Positions 18,049-26,441 of a stretch of DNA of 64,000 nucleotides are shown one piece after another. The notes under the pieces are model-generated. The model was not told where the DNA came from and ran no database searches. It was given only the letters and a program-made list of their open reading frames with translations. The DNA comes from Pseudophaeobacter profundi (GTDB lineage Bacteria; Pseudomonadota; Alphaproteobacteria; Rhodobacterales; Rhodobacteraceae). A program made the position numbers and the translations under genes. The stretch lies in contig NZ_JARJEF010000010.1 in assembly GCF_029697505.1 (NCBI RefSeq), positions 62,001 through 126,000 on the forward strand, given 5' to 3'. Numbering within the stretch: position 1 is the first letter of the stretch; each line of letters begins with the position of its first letter.

Positions 18049-19575
18049 TCACACAGTGACTTCCCGCAAGAGCTGGTCCGTGAAAGACGAAATCAATTTT
18101 GATTTGAGAATCTTACCGGTTGGCGCCACCGGCAACTTCTGCGCCAAAATGATCCGGGTCGGGCGTTTATAGGGGGCAAGGCGATCATGAACAAAGGCCG
18201 CCAAATCCTCCTCGCACAGGCGGCAGTTCGGCGCCACTTTAACAAAGGCGAGCACCTCTTCGTTGCCCGTCGCCGGCCTCCCCACAACCCCCGCCATGAT
18301 GACCTCGGGGTGATCGGTCAGCGCCGCTTCGACCTCGGCCGGGTAGACATTGCGGCCAGAGCGGAAGATCAGTTCTTTTGAACGGCCAACGATATGCAGC
18401 CGCTGCTGCGCATCCAATACCCCCAGATCACCGGTTCGAACAAAGCCGTCTTTGGTCAGAACCCTGGCGCTTTGCTCTGGGTCGCGGAAATAGCCCTTCA
18501 TGACCTGCGGCCCGGCCACCAGAATTTCACCAATACCTTCAGCAGGGGTGGCGCCTATGGCATCAAAATCCAGCTGCAGCCGACTGCCCTGCATCGGGTA
18601 GCCGACGCTTACATCCGGGTCGCCCAGCTGATTCTGGGTGCTACAGACCCCGGCGGCACCTTCGGTCAGCCCATAGCCGTTTTGCAGGGGAAGGCCATAA
18701 AAGGCCTCGGCCTCACGCTTCCAGACAGGATCCAGCGGCGCCCCGCCAGAGGAAACAAAGCGCAGGCATCCGCCTTCATAACTGTTTTTGTTTTGCCCGC
18801 GGGCATAGTGAAACAGTAGCGCATGCATCTGCGGCACCGCTGGCAGCATCGTCACATCACGTTGCAGCGCAGCAAAAAGCCGTTCGACCGAAAACCGTGC
18901 TTCAAGTCGCACCTTTCCCATGGACCCGCAAATCGACAAAAATGTGACCAACCCAAAGATATGTGAAAGCGGCAGCGCCAGAAAGGTCACGTCCTCGGAC
19001 AGCATGCCTCGCACCTTGACCGTCGCCTCCGCCGCAGAAATTAGATTTTGATGTGTCAGCATCGCCGCTTTGGGCGCCCCCGTGGACCCCGAGGTATACA
19101 GCAGCAGCGCCACCTGTTCATTTGGGTCGTCAGAACAGGGTTCCGGCCGATTGCCACGCCGCTGAAACAGGCCCACCGCACCATAGCGCCCCCGCTCTGA
19201 CCGCGCGGAATAGGCCTTGCCATGGGTTATGGCCGCCTCAGACGCGGCGTGGCAAAACACCACCACGCTGGGGTCGCTATGGGTGATCAGCCGATCCAGT
19301 TCGGCATGGGTGAGTCGCGCATTCAACGGCACCGCGACGGCGTCCAGCTGACTGATGGCAAAAAGGAAGGCGCAGGCCTCCAGACTGTTTTCAAAGACAA
19401 GGACCACCCGATCCCCTGGCCCGACCCCGCGGTCCTGCAACACTGCCCTGGCCTCTGCACTAGCCGCAGCCAAATCGGCCCAGCTATAGGCCTGGTCTGC
19501 AAAATCGATCATTGCAAGCGCATCTGGCTGTGCCGTCGCAGCGCCATTCATGGCGTGATGGATGCGGGTCTGCAT
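18049..19575 (-). CDS. AMP-dependent acyl-CoA synthetase/ligase
   Basis: A 508-residue ANL-superfamily ligase that activates a carboxylic acid through an acyl-AMP intermediate. Motifs: the P-loop LLLYTSGSTGAPKAAMLTH (about 170), NGYGLTEGAAG, the TGDLGVLD hinge region and the C-terminal LPVAPTGKILKSKL with the catalytic Lys. I chose ATG 19575 (AGAGGGACGCCC just upstream), giving MQTRIHHAMN. A start 35 codons earlier would add a non-homologous tail. It is first in the operon ligase-dctP-dctQ-dctM-iclR. The substrate could be a short aromatic, dicarboxylic or medium-chain acid. Confidence 0.92.
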   Translation of the reverse strand: MQTRIHHAMNGAATAQPDALAMIDFADQAYSWADLAAASAEARAVLQDRGVGPGDRVVLVFENSLEACAFLFAISQLDAVAVPLNARLTHAELDRLITHSDPSVVVFCHAASEAAITHGKAYSARSERGRYGAVGLFQRRGNRPEPCSDDPNEQVALLLYTSGSTGAPKAAMLTHQNLISAAEATVKVRGMLSEDVTFLALPLSHIFGLVTFLSICGSMGKVRLEARFSVERLFAALQRDVTMLPAVPQMHALLFHYARGQNKNSYEGGCLRFVSSGGAPLDPVWKREAEAFYGLPLQNGYGLTEGAAGVCSTQNQLGDPDVSVGYPMQGSRLQLDFDAIGATPAEGIGEILVAGPQVMKGYFRDPEQSARVLTKDGFVRTGDLGVLDAQQRLHIVGRSKELIFRSGRNVYPAEVEAALTDHPEVIMAGVVGRPATGNEEVLAFVKVAPNCRLCEEDLAAFVHDRLAPYKRPTRIILAQKLPVAPTGKILKSKLISSFTDQLLREVTV

Positions 19576-19666
19576 GGGCGTCCCTCTCTCATATGGATGA
19601 CCTAATAGCCTGGCCTCTAGCCCCGACCAGGACGGGAAGAGGCTGATACCAAGTATAGCGCCCCAG

Positions 19667-19681
19667 GTTGAAAATTTCAAT
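19667..19681. promoter_or_regulatory. Candidate IclR operator, site 2
   Basis: GTTGAAAATTTCAAT is nearly a perfect inverted repeat and differs from the site at 14884-14898 at four of 15 positions, all transitions. It lies 92 bases upstream of the acyl-CoA synthetase start, where an operator for this cluster would be expected. Confidence 0.4.
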
Positions 19682-19870
19682 ATGTGGAATTTACAGCGTC
19701 ATAGTGAAATACACCTCAGCCGCGCTACCGCCCAAATGCCAGGCCGCTGAAAATATAATCACAACCAGACAGCCCTCTGCCCGGCCCAATAGATCAAGGG
19801 TCACGCCACCTTGTCGCCCGGGCATCTGACCGCCCCAGACACTAAAGTGCTTGCCCACATCAAAGGCGAA

Positions 19871-19899
19871 TTGACATTTTTTATGTGCAGACTTAAAAA
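19871..19899 (+). promoter_or_regulatory. Sigma-70-like promoter of the third TRAP operon
   Basis: TTGACA at 19871-19876 is followed after exactly 17 bases by TAAAAA at 19894-19899. The following 45 bases are AT-rich and lead to the dctP start with AGGGATAGAG upstream. The rest of the 369-bp divergent gap (19576-19944) holds only the IclR-like site and a less ordered GC-rich stretch. Confidence 0.5.
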
Positions 19900-19944
19900 T
19901 TTCATGCGTATGCTTAATAAAAATCTTCAGGGATAGAGACAGAC

Positions 19945-21030
19945 ATGAAACGCAGAGACTTTATCAAGATTGGTGCCGCAGGCGCCGCAGCCAGCACCCT
20001 TGCGGCCCCTGCTACTGCGCAGGGCGTGCGCCAATGGAACATGGTCACCGCCTGGCCCAAAAACCTGCCTGGACCCGGCGTGGCCGCGCAGATGCTGGCG
20101 GATCGGATCACCACACTATCCAGTGGCCGTATTGAGGTAAAGCTGCACGCCGCTGGCGAGCTAGTACCCGGACGCGGTGTCTTTGACGCGGTTTCCGAAG
20201 GCACGGCCGAGCTGTACCATGCGGTCCCCGCCTATTGGGGTTCCAAATCCAAAGGTATGTTGCTGTTTGGCTCGCAGCCTTTTGGCCTGCGCGCAGATGA
20301 ACAGTTTGGCTGGCTCTACCATGGTGGCGGTCAGGCGCTGTATGATGAAATCTATGGCCGCTTCAACCTGAAACCCTTCCTCTGTGGCAACTCTGGCCCG
20401 CAGTGGCAGGGCTGGTTCCGCAATGAAATCAACTCTCTTGATGATCTGAAAGGGCTGAAGTTCCGCACCACCGGCCTCGCTTCGGAGATGTGTTCCAAGA
20501 TCGGCATGGCCGTGCAGTCCATGGGGCCGCGCGACATGTTCCAGGCGCTGCAGACTGGTGCGCTGGATGCCGGCGAATTCATCGGCCCCTGGAGCGACAG
20601 CGCCATGGGTTTCTATCAGGTAGCGAAAAACTACTACTGGCCCGGTGTCGGCGAACCATCCTCGGCCGAGGAATGCGGCGTCAACGCAACCGCCTACGCG
20701 GAACTGCCCGAAGACCTGCAGCAGGCTGTCAGCTTTGCCTGCGAAAGCCTCTACAATCCGGTCTGGACCGAATACACCACCAAACACGCCCAGGCGCTGA
20801 AGCAGATGGTCGACAACGAAGGCGTCAAGGTCAAGAAACTGCCCGATGATGTGCTGGCGGCCATGGCTTCTGCCGCCGACGAAGTGATGGCGGAACTGGC
20901 CGAGGATGACGACGAGCTGGTGCGCCGCATCACCCAGAGCTTCCTTGCCTACCGCGATTCTGTTGGGTCTTATATGAGCTATGCAGACAACGGCCAGATG
21001 AACGCCCGTGCCAAGGCGCTAGGCTACTAA
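19945..21030 (+). CDS. TRAP substrate-binding protein, Tat-exported, TakP-like
   Basis: A 361-residue receptor with a twin-arginine signal (MKRRDFIKIGAAGAAASTLA, cleavage after ATA about residue 25). The mature part has features of the TakP/alpha-keto-acid branch: NMVTAWPKNLPGPGVAAQ, QWQGWFRNEINSLDDLKGLK, KFRTTGLASEMCSKIG, DAGEFIGPWSD and the WPGVGEPSS loop. TakP proteins bind 2-oxo acids with a cation and form dimers. The exact ligand here is inferred only by similarity. It is first of a dctP-dctQ-dctM operon and is followed by a hairpin that may lower downstream expression. Confidence 0.93.
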   Translation: MKRRDFIKIGAAGAAASTLAAPATAQGVRQWNMVTAWPKNLPGPGVAAQMLADRITTLSSGRIEVKLHAAGELVPGRGVFDAVSEGTAELYHAVPAYWGSKSKGMLLFGSQPFGLRADEQFGWLYHGGGQALYDEIYGRFNLKPFLCGNSGPQWQGWFRNEINSLDDLKGLKFRTTGLASEMCSKIGMAVQSMGPRDMFQALQTGALDAGEFIGPWSDSAMGFYQVAKNYYWPGVGEPSSAEECGVNATAYAELPEDLQQAVSFACESLYNPVWTEYTTKHAQALKQMVDNEGVKVKKLPDDVLAAMASAADEVMAELAEDDDELVRRITQSFLAYRDSVGSYMSYADNGQMNARAKALGY

Positions 21031-21056
21031 GAGTCTGAAAACATAAAGCTAGCTAT

Positions 21057-21087
21057 CCGGTGCGGGTCTCTCGCGCCGGATTTTTTT
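21057..21087 (+). terminator. Intercistronic hairpin/partial terminator between dctP and dctQ
   Basis: CCGGTGCG and CGCGCCGG form a stem with a loop containing GGTCTCT, followed by seven T. It lies 26 bases after the dctP stop and 56 before dctQ. Such terminators between the abundant receptor and the membrane subunits allow more receptor than permease to be made. Confidence 0.65.
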
Positions 21088-21143
21088 CAATACGGCCTTT
21101 CGGGGCCATAACGAACCGGAGCCAGGCAAAAGATGGGACAGAG

Positions 21144-21647
21144 ATGCAGCGATTAATCTCAATGTTGGACGGCATCAGCCGTACCACCGGCACGCTTGTG
21201 CGCTGGCTGGCGCTGGCGATGCTTATGGCGCAGTTCCTGATTGTGATTGCGCGCTTTGTCTTTGGCTATTCCTCGATCGCAGCGCAGGAATCGGTGCTCT
21301 ATATGCATGCCACCCTGTTCATGCTGGGGGCGGGCTATACCCTGCTGCAGGATGGCCATGTCCGGGTGGATATCTTTTACGACAAACTCAGCCAACGCGG
21401 CAAAGACCGCATTGATCTGTTTGGCCATCTATTCCTGCTGACGCCAGCGATGCTGATGCTGCTCTACTGGTCCTGGCCTGCGGTCTCCAACTCGTGGAAA
21501 ATTCTGGAAGGGCCGATTTCCGTTGGCGGCATCAAGGCCGTGTTTCTGCTGAAAAGCCTGATCCCTGCCTTTTGCATTCTGGTGCTCTTGCAATCCCTGT
21601 CCTGCGTGCTGCGCATCCTTTTAAAGACTGAGACCCGTGATGGCTGA
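21144..21647 (+). CDS. TRAP transporter small permease (DctQ)
   Basis: A 167-residue protein with four membrane helices. ATG 21144 (MQRLISMLDGISRTTGTL) is preferred over an in-frame alternative 28 codons earlier, which would overlap the terminator hairpin. Motifs: IVIARFVFGYSSIAAQESVLYMHATLFMLGAGYTLL and DGHVRVDIFYDKLS, the latter the conserved DctQ loop. It overlaps dctM by 11 bases. Confidence 0.92.
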   Translation: MQRLISMLDGISRTTGTLVRWLALAMLMAQFLIVIARFVFGYSSIAAQESVLYMHATLFMLGAGYTLLQDGHVRVDIFYDKLSQRGKDRIDLFGHLFLLTPAMLMLLYWSWPAVSNSWKILEGPISVGGIKAVFLLKSLIPAFCILVLLQSLSCVLRILLKTETRDG

Positions 21648-23190
21648 ATATCTTGATCTGCTAATGTTTGGCGCCCTGATGGTGGCCATTCTGTCAGGCT
21701 TTCCGGTGGCCTTTTCCATTGCCGGTACAGCGATCATTTTTGCCATTGTTGGCTGGTCTATGGGGGCAATGAACCTTGGGCTGCTGGGCGCGATGTCACA
21801 GCGGATCTTTGGCCTGCTGACCAACAATGTGCTGATCGCCATTCCGCTATTCGTGCTGATGGGGGCTATTCTAGAGAAAAGCCGCATCGCCGAGGATATG
21901 CTGGATACCATGGGGCGCTCTTTTGGGCAGCTGCGCGGCGGGCTTGGCATTTCGGTGATTCTGGTAGGCATGCTGTTGGCGGCATCAACCGGGATCGTCG
22001 GTGCCACTGTGGTGGCCATGGGCATGATCGCCCTGCCCACCATGCTGCGGGCGGGCTATGATCCGCGCGTGGCCTCTGGGCTGGTCTGTTCGGCCGGCAC
22101 GCTAGGGCAGATCATCCCGCCTTCGACCCTGCTGATCATCCTGTCGGATGTAGTGTCAAATGCCTATCAGCAGGCGCAGTACGAGCAGGGCAAATTCACC
22201 ATCGAAACCATTTCCGTCGGGCAGATCTTTGCTGCGGCGCTATTGCCAGGGCTGACACTGGTTGGGCTTTATATCCTTTATGTGCTGGCGCGCGGCTGGA
22301 TCCGGCCCCAGGACATGCCCCCTGCCCCCGCCAACATGCCACGCCCGCCCCTGAGCGAAGTGGCCCAGGCGATTCTGCCTGCCATCCTGCTAATTCTTGC
22401 GGTGCTGGGCGCAATTCTCAGCGGCATTGCCTCCCCAACCGAGGCGGCTGCCGTTGGCGGTATCGGTGCCGCCTTGATCGCAGCTGTCAAAAATGGCGCG
22501 AATCGTCGCCTGATCCTGATTGGCACCGTCAGCCTTGTCCTGCTTGCCATTGGCGCCGGGATCTTTCCGGTGCGACTGCAACGCAGCGATCTGGGGCTGG
22601 GCAGCTATCTGCTTGGCGGTGCCTATATGGTGCTGGCTCTGGCCGGACTGGTGGCCATTGCCCTCGCCCTGCGCAGCATGGTTGTGCAAAAGGTACTGCA
22701 ACCGGCGCTGAATTCCACCCTCACCATGACCTCGATGATTTTTGCCACCATGTTGGCGGCCGGGATCTTTTCGCTCGTGTTCATCGGGCTTGGCGGCGAA
22801 GATCGGGTGCATGAATTGCTGTCATCAATGCCCGGCGGCGCCATCGGAGCCCTGGTCTTTTCGATGCTGTTCATCTTTGTGCTGGGCTTCTTCCTCGATT
22901 TCGTCGAAATCTCGGTGATTGTGCTGCCGCTGGTGATGCCCACGCTGATGATCATGGGGCATGATCCGGTCTGGCTATCAGTGCTGATTGCAATCAACCT
23001 GCAGACCTCTTTCCTGACGCCGCCCTTTGGCTTTTCGCTGTTCTACCTGCGCGGTGCAGCACCGAAGGAAATCACCACCGGCCATATCTATGGCGGCGTG
23101 ATGCCCTTTATCCTGATCCAGATTATCGCCGTGGCGCTGATCTGGTTCTTGCCGGCGATCGCCACCTATCTGCCCAGTGTGATGTTCTAA
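21637..23190 (+). CDS. TRAP transporter large permease (DctM), long form
   Basis: A 517-residue permease, about 80 residues longer than the usual DctM. The core motifs are present: VCSAGTLGQIIPPSTLLIILSD, SPTEAAAVGGIGA, FLDFVEISVIVLPLVMPTL and QTSFLTPPFGFSLFYLRG. The extra length is a segment with two further helices around residues 285-350, typical for permeases paired with TakP-like receptors. It completes the third TRAP set, whose substrate is probably a 2-oxo or hydroxy acid. Confidence 0.94.
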   Translation: MMAEYLDLLMFGALMVAILSGFPVAFSIAGTAIIFAIVGWSMGAMNLGLLGAMSQRIFGLLTNNVLIAIPLFVLMGAILEKSRIAEDMLDTMGRSFGQLRGGLGISVILVGMLLAASTGIVGATVVAMGMIALPTMLRAGYDPRVASGLVCSAGTLGQIIPPSTLLIILSDVVSNAYQQAQYEQGKFTIETISVGQIFAAALLPGLTLVGLYILYVLARGWIRPQDMPPAPANMPRPPLSEVAQAILPAILLILAVLGAILSGIASPTEAAAVGGIGAALIAAVKNGANRRLILIGTVSLVLLAIGAGIFPVRLQRSDLGLGSYLLGGAYMVLALAGLVAIALALRSMVVQKVLQPALNSTLTMTSMIFATMLAAGIFSLVFIGLGGEDRVHELLSSMPGGAIGALVFSMLFIFVLGFFLDFVEISVIVLPLVMPTLMIMGHDPVWLSVLIAINLQTSFLTPPFGFSLFYLRGAAPKEITTGHIYGGVMPFILIQIIAVALIWFLPAIATYLPSVMF

Positions 23191-23207
23191 GGCGTGGAAT
23201 GAAAATA

Positions 23208-23233
23208 GGGTCAGGATCCAATGGTCCTGACCC
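23208..23233. terminator. Hairpin terminator between convergent dctM and the 23260 gene
   Basis: GGGTCAGGA and TCCTGACCC make a perfect 9-bp stem with an 8-base loop. On the minus strand the stem is followed by TATTTTC, so it is the better terminator for the minus-strand gene at 23260; it may also end the TRAP transcript. Confidence 0.65.
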
Positions 23234-23259
23234 GCCACTCTGGCATCACCGGCACGAGA

Positions 23260-23631
23260 TCAATTGCCAATAGTCAGGACGCCCGGTTCTCCCCGACCTT
23301 TATCGCGAATAAACTCCACCTGGTTGCCATCAACACTGATCTTCTGGCAATCGGTTCCTCTTTCTTCCTGTTTTCCAATTCGAACGTTGCGGCACCAGTA
23401 CCTGCCTTGCCAGTTCCACGCACCAACCATCTTTTGACTGCCAACAGTGCCGGAAATCTTGCCATCGGAATGGATGACCATTTTGCCCCATTCAGCGGTC
23501 AGGCTTTTGTCTACGATACGATCAACGAATTCATTCTGTGATCTTATCTGCTTAAAGGGTCCAGCCTGTGCCATCAGCGGCGCCAGTGAGATAAGGCAGC
23601 CAACAAAAGCCGCAAGATAATTACGCTTCAT
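23260..23631 (-). CDS. Small periplasmic protein, unknown function
   Basis: A 123-residue secreted protein. Start ATG 23631 follows an AGGAGG ribosome site and gives a signal peptide (MKRNYLAAFVGCLISLAPL, cleavage after AQA). The mature part is a compact domain with SDGKISGTVGSQKMVGAWNW, GRYWCRNVRIG and a second Cys in GTDCQKI, likely disulfide-linked. Similar small proteins are common in Rhodobacteraceae and are sometimes mislabelled 'dihydrodipicolinate reductase'; nothing here supports that enzyme. Function unknown. Confidence 0.8.
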   Translation of the reverse strand: MKRNYLAAFVGCLISLAPLMAQAGPFKQIRSQNEFVDRIVDKSLTAEWGKMVIHSDGKISGTVGSQKMVGAWNWQGRYWCRNVRIGKQEERGTDCQKISVDGNQVEFIRDKGRGEPGVLTIGN

Positions 23632-23828
23632 GTTTATACCTCCTGATCTATATAGCTTGCGCAACAGGCGAGATAATACACCAAACGCCGCCAGAATTTG
23701 CATCGCTCGGTCAACAGCACGAGATTTTTACGATAGTTTTACGGCGCCAACAGACCAAGGCCAGCCCCCACTCGGGACTGACCTTGCAAGCCACAAAAGA
23801 CCGGCCAAAGTCGTAAAAGGCCTGCGCC

Positions 23829-24989
23829 TTATTTCAGAGCGAGCAGCATTTCAAGTGAAGGAACCCCGGTCGTAGGCTGGCCAATGCTGGCCTGATAGGC
23901 GCTGATTGCCGCCTGGCTTTTGGGGCCAAGCACCCCATCAGCGCCGTCCGTGTCAAAGCCCTTGGCAGTCAGGCGCTTTTGCAGCTCCACTCGGTCATCC
24001 TTGGTCAAACCGTTGGCATCAGGCGGAAATTTACCGCGCAAAGGGGCGCCACCGGCGATCCGGTCTGCCAGATGCCCTACCCCGATGGCATAGGCATCCG
24101 AATTGTTATAGCGCTTGATGGCGCGAAAATTGCCAGTCACTGCAAAGCTCGGTCCGCCGGGCTGTGGTTGCAGCGCCCCCGCTGCCGCCGCGCCAGTGAC
24201 CTCCCGCCCCCAGCTTTGCCCGCGGCTCCAGCCGTTGCGCGCCAGATAGGCAGCGGTAGAGGCCAGCGCATCCGCGGGGTCTTCGGACCAGATATCACGC
24301 CGCCCATCCCCGGTGAAATCAACCGCAAAAGCCTGATAAGATGTTGGAATAAACTGGGTATGGCCCATGGCCCCGGCCCAGCTGCCAGTCATTTTCGACG
24401 CTGAAATATCGCCGTTCTGCAGAATCTTCAGCGCCGCGATCAACTGCTTTTCAAAAAACGCACCGCGCCGCCCATCATATGCCAGCGTCGAGGTGGCTGA
24501 AATCACCGGCACATCGCCGCGCCTTTCGCCATAAAAGCTTTCAAGCCCCCAGATGGCGGTGATGATCGAAGCATCTACGCCGTATTTCGCCTCGAGCGAT
24601 TTAAGCGTGGCTTGATGCCGCTGATAGGCGGCGCGACCCTTCGAGACCCGTTCATCGGACACCGCAATCGACAGATAATCTTCCAGCGTGCGTTTGAATT
24701 CGGTCTGGTTGCGGTCGCGCTTGATAACGCCGGGCAGATAGCCAGCACCGCGAAACCCGGCCCGCATGGTGGCATCGGAGATGCCCTGATCACGGGCACG
24801 TTTTTGAAAACTGGCGACCCAGGCGTCATAGCCCGTATTGGCCGTCGGGCGCAGATCTGGCGGCAGTCCCGCCTTGGCGGCAGGCACACTGCCCTGATTG
24901 GCCTGGGTGACATTGCTACAGGCCACCAAGCCAAAGGCGGCAAGGCCAAATCCAAAGCTGCGTCGGCTTATATCCTTGGTAAAACTCAT
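23829..24989 (-). CDS. Lytic murein transglycosylase, MltB family, with PG-binding domain; likely Tat lipoprotein
   Basis: A 386-residue cell-wall enzyme. The N-terminus MSFTKDISRRSFGFGLAAFG LVAC combines a twin-arginine motif with a lipobox (Cys24), so it may be a Tat-exported lipoprotein. The catalytic domain (about 45-310) carries the MltB signatures IITAIWGLESFYGERRGD, with the catalytic Glu in the WGLES motif, and GSWAGAMGHTQFIPTSYQAFAVDF. The C-terminus (about 325-385) is a PG_binding_1 domain (VELQKRLTAKGFDTDGADGVLG). It cleaves glycan strands to 1,6-anhydro-muropeptides. A second member is divergent at 25168. Confidence 0.93.
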   Translation of the reverse strand: MSFTKDISRRSFGFGLAAFGLVACSNVTQANQGSVPAAKAGLPPDLRPTANTGYDAWVASFQKRARDQGISDATMRAGFRGAGYLPGVIKRDRNQTEFKRTLEDYLSIAVSDERVSKGRAAYQRHQATLKSLEAKYGVDASIITAIWGLESFYGERRGDVPVISATSTLAYDGRRGAFFEKQLIAALKILQNGDISASKMTGSWAGAMGHTQFIPTSYQAFAVDFTGDGRRDIWSEDPADALASTAAYLARNGWSRGQSWGREVTGAAAAGALQPQPGGPSFAVTGNFRAIKRYNNSDAYAIGVGHLADRIAGGAPLRGKFPPDANGLTKDDRVELQKRLTAKGFDTDGADGVLGPKSQAAISAYQASIGQPTTGVPSLEMLLALK

Positions 24990-25167
24990 ATCTCTGCTCG
25001 CTATTTTTTCTTCACCCTACCGCATCTTGATCCACTTGCAATCTATCGCAAGCCAGGCGCCAACCTCTGGGCGTCTCCTCGCCGAGGGTGCAATCTGACA
25101 ACGTGCAAATCGACCCCAGCTGCGCTAGCCTGCCAGCCAAGATAATGACGCCACGGAGCCCGCGCCG

Positions 25168-26409
25168 ATGTTCACCCGCCCTGTTCTCTTTGCACTGTGC
25201 CTGTGTCTGCTGCCCCTGATGGCAACAGCGCAAAACCGCGCCAAAGTGGAGCGCCAGTTTCAAACCTGGTTGCAGCAAGACATCTGGCCCGAGGCCAAGA
25301 CCGCAGGTGTCTCTCGCCGGACATTCAAACGCGCCTTTGCCGAAGTGGCCCTAAACTGGGATCTCCCCGATCTGGTGCCCCCCGGTGCCAGTCCAGAGGT
25401 GCCAAAACAGCAGCGCCAGGCCGAATTTGGCACCCCTGCCAAATATTTCAGCCCCGGTGCGGTGCAAAGCGCCAGCAATACGGGGCGGCAAATGGCACGG
25501 ATCCATGCCACCACCCTTGCAAAGGTTGAGGCCAATACCGGGGTGCCTGGCCGAATAGTCCTGGCGATCTGGGGCCGCGAGAGCGCCTATGGCCGGGCCA
25601 AGATCCCGCATAATGTGTTTCGTGTACTGGGTACCAAGGCCTTCATGAGCACCCGCGCATCCTATTTCCGAGCTGAGCTGATCGCCGCGCTACAAATTGC
25701 ACAGGGAAAACACGCAGATCCCAGCACCATGAAAAGCAGCTGGGCCGGCGCCCTGGGCCAGCCGCAGTTCATGCCGCGCAACTATCTGCAATATGCAGCG
25801 GATGGTAACGGTGACGGACGCGCCGATATCTGGAACTCAGAGGCGGATACGCTGATGTCGATCGGGTATTTCCTTGCGCAGCACGGCTGGCAAAGCGGCC
25901 GTGACTGGGGGTTCGAGGTCACCCTCCCCACTTCAGTGTCCTGCGCGCTGGAAGGCCCGGATCAGGGCCGCACCATTGCCGATTGGGAAAAGCTGGGCAT
26001 CAAACGTGTCTCTGGACGCGCCTTTCCCGCGAAGGAACGCGCCGAGCAGGGTTTCTTGATGCTGCCCGCCGGACGGCATGGGCCAGCCTTTCTGGTCACC
26101 CGCAACTTTTATGTGCTGAAGGACTACAACAAAAGCGATCTCTACGCGCTTTTTGTCGGCCATGTGGGGGATCGCATCCAATACGGGGTGGGCGATTTCG
26201 CCGCCAGCTGGGGTCGGCTGGACAGGCTTTACCGCTCTGACGTGGCCGCGATGCAGCGGGGGCTAGAAGCGCTCGGCCATGATGTCGGCGGTGCCGACGG
26301 GCTGGTCGGCTTCAAAACCCGCCGCTCTCTCGGGCGCTGGCAGGAAGCATCTGGAACCGCCCCCAGCTGCTTCCCGGATCGGTCGATGAAAACACTGGCG
26401 TCGAACTGA
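25168..26409 (+). CDS. Lytic murein transglycosylase, MltB family, Sec-exported
   Basis: A 413-residue paralogue of the divergent gene at 23829-24989. It has a Sec signal (MFTRPVLFALCLCLLPLMATAQ) instead of the Tat/lipobox signal, so it is probably soluble in the periplasm. Catalytic region: IVLAIWGRESAYGRAKIP with the catalytic Glu, then SSWAGALGQPQFMPRNYLQYA. A C-terminal PG-binding domain follows (AAMQRGLEALGHDVGGADGLVG). Cys in SVSCALEG and APSCFPD may pair. The pair may give membrane-bound and free forms of the same activity. Confidence 0.93.
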   Translation: MFTRPVLFALCLCLLPLMATAQNRAKVERQFQTWLQQDIWPEAKTAGVSRRTFKRAFAEVALNWDLPDLVPPGASPEVPKQQRQAEFGTPAKYFSPGAVQSASNTGRQMARIHATTLAKVEANTGVPGRIVLAIWGRESAYGRAKIPHNVFRVLGTKAFMSTRASYFRAELIAALQIAQGKHADPSTMKSSWAGALGQPQFMPRNYLQYAADGNGDGRADIWNSEADTLMSIGYFLAQHGWQSGRDWGFEVTLPTSVSCALEGPDQGRTIADWEKLGIKRVSGRAFPAKERAEQGFLMLPAGRHGPAFLVTRNFYVLKDYNKSDLYALFVGHVGDRIQYGVGDFAASWGRLDRLYRSDVAAMQRGLEALGHDVGGADGLVGFKTRRSLGRWQEASGTAPSCFPDRSMKTLASN

Positions 26410-26441
26410 TCCGCACCGCAACACTTGGCACTGACGGGTGG

